Assembly: GCA_025361105.1 (NCBI GenBank)
Contig: JANYAW010000212.1
Location: forward strand, 1 to 5,813
DNA from: Rhodocyclaceae bacterium
GTDB taxonomy: Bacteria > Pseudomonadota > Gammaproteobacteria > Burkholderiales > Rhodocyclaceae
Length of the DNA stretch: 5,813 nucleotides
Direction: 5' to 3'
A program made the position numbers and the translations under genes. Below are positions 5,223 to 5,813 of the stretch, piece after piece. Within the stretch, counting starts at the first letter, position 1. Each line of letters begins with the position of its first letter. The notes beneath the pieces were generated by a model. The model made no database searches. It saw nothing but the letters and a program-made list of their open reading frames with translations, and was not told where the DNA came from.

Positions 5223-5813
5223 CTAGCGAATCCGCATTTGCCGCGATAGTGCGAAGCGCTGGACTTCCAGTGCTTGCAAATCCTGCGCACGCAGCGATTC
5301 GACCGACGGTACCAGCGCGAGTTCGACGCAAAATTGATTGCCGTATTGCGGCGACACGTAGCTTGGACTTAAGTTGATCAGTCCAAGCAGGCGCAATTCC
5401 AGCATCAACAATTGAAATGATGTCGGAGTAAAGGCCCAGGCGTGTGAGTCGAAATAAATCGCCTCGGCTTTCTCCATCGCCAACATTTTTTCTTGCGCCT
5501 CGGCGAGGCTGTGTTGAAAGCGCAAACCATCAAAATCACCTTCGCTCATCCGGTATCCGCGATCAGCATTGACCATGCGAGCGAGGTAATCGAAGACTTG
5601 TTTGCCTTGATGTATGGTCGGCTTCTTCAAATGCACCACCAGCACATCGGAAGTCACTGTCGGAAAACGTAACGCGTCAAAACAAGCGCGCAAATCGGGA
5701 ATCACTTCGATGATGCGACCGCCAGTCGCGATCAAATTTTCCAGCGATTGCAAGTGCGCAATCAAATCCACTTGATGCTCCAAAACATGCGAGCCGTAAA
5801 TCAAATCGAAGCG
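5223..5813 (-). CDS. SAM-dependent methyltransferase, C-terminal part (N-terminus beyond the window)
   Basis: 196 codons are present and the frame stays open to the window edge. The first in-window residues, RFDLIYGSHVLEH, are the acidic-strand and 'HVLEH' region of class I SAM-dependent methyltransferases (the Methyltransf_11/23 type). They are followed by LENLIATGGRIIEVIPD (27-43 of the fragment), the usual 'L..GG.l.i..P' strand. The SAM-binding glycine loop must lie upstream, outside the window. The later HAWAFTPTSFQLLMLELRLL segment resembles the C-terminal 'H..vFTp.sf..ll' block of methyltransferases found in O-antigen and other glycan clusters, so a sugar or small-molecule substrate is likelier than DNA. 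No DNA-methyltransferase motif (DPPY/NPPF) is visible. It ends at TAG, 52 bases before the helicase ATG, and is probably functionally unrelated to it. A TTG at 5804 is internal and not a start. Confidence 0.82.
   Translation of the reverse strand, partial: RFDLIYGSHVLEHQVDLIAHLQSLENLIATGGRIIEVIPDLRACFDALRFPTVTSDVLVVHLKKPTIHQGKQVFDYLARMVNADRGYRMSEGDFDGLRFQHSLAEAQEKMLAMEKAEAIYFDSHAWAFTPTSFQLLMLELRLLGLINLSPSYVSPQYGNQFCVELALVPSVESLRAQDLQALEVQRFALSRQMRIR

Noticed and set aside
5223..5804. A complete 193-aa methyltransferase starting at TTG 5804
   Set aside because: The codon is the Leu of the conserved 'FDLIYGSHVLEH' motif, the frame remains open to the window edge, and the SAM-binding loop would be missing.

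Overview
The window looks like a bacterial chromosome segment of moderate GC, most likely proteobacterial and possibly betaproteobacterial. That placement rests on general codon use and family content only, so it is weak. All supported genes lie on the minus strand, so the segment reads from right (5813) to left (1). I found no rRNA, tRNA, CRISPR array, transposase or integrase.

Layout in the direction of transcription. (1) 5813-5223: the C-terminal 196 residues of a class I SAM-dependent methyltransferase, of the type common in surface-glycan clusters; its N-terminus is outside the window. (2) 5170-2177: a complete SNF2-family (superfamily 2) helicase/translocase of about 1000 residues, with all main motifs and a long charged C-terminal coiled coil. 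(3) 2100-1434: a HigBA-like toxin-antitoxin pair. The Gp49/RelE-like toxin comes first and the XRE antitoxin follows, behind a near-consensus promoter with a 16-bp palindrome in its spacer. (4) 1215-640: an unrecognised 191-residue protein whose N-terminus resembles the helical core-binding (SAM-like) domain of tyrosine recombinases but which has no catalytic domain. (5) 643-113: an ORF6N-domain protein, overlapping the previous gene by ATGA. (6) 67-1: the first 22 codons of what is very probably a DUF2130 protein.

The most notable structure is a pair of 25-bp direct repeats (one mismatch, 21 bp uninterrupted) at 1347-1371 and 2151-2175. They bracket the toxin-antitoxin pair exactly, and the second copy lies one base beyond the helicase stop codon. 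This suggests the pair is a discrete cassette inserted between the helicase and the 191-aa/ORF6N/DUF2130 operon, or excisable from there.

The 191-aa protein, ORF6N and DUF2130 genes probably form one operon with its own strong promoter (TTGACA-16-TAAAAT) and a cluster of AT-rich operator-like boxes. The large helicase, ORF6N and DUF2130 genes and a toxin-antitoxin pair together are typical of defence islands. From memory, such helicases and DUF2130/ORF6N genes often sit beside type III-like restriction-modification genes. No DNA methyltransferase or nuclease is visible here, so a defence role is inference.
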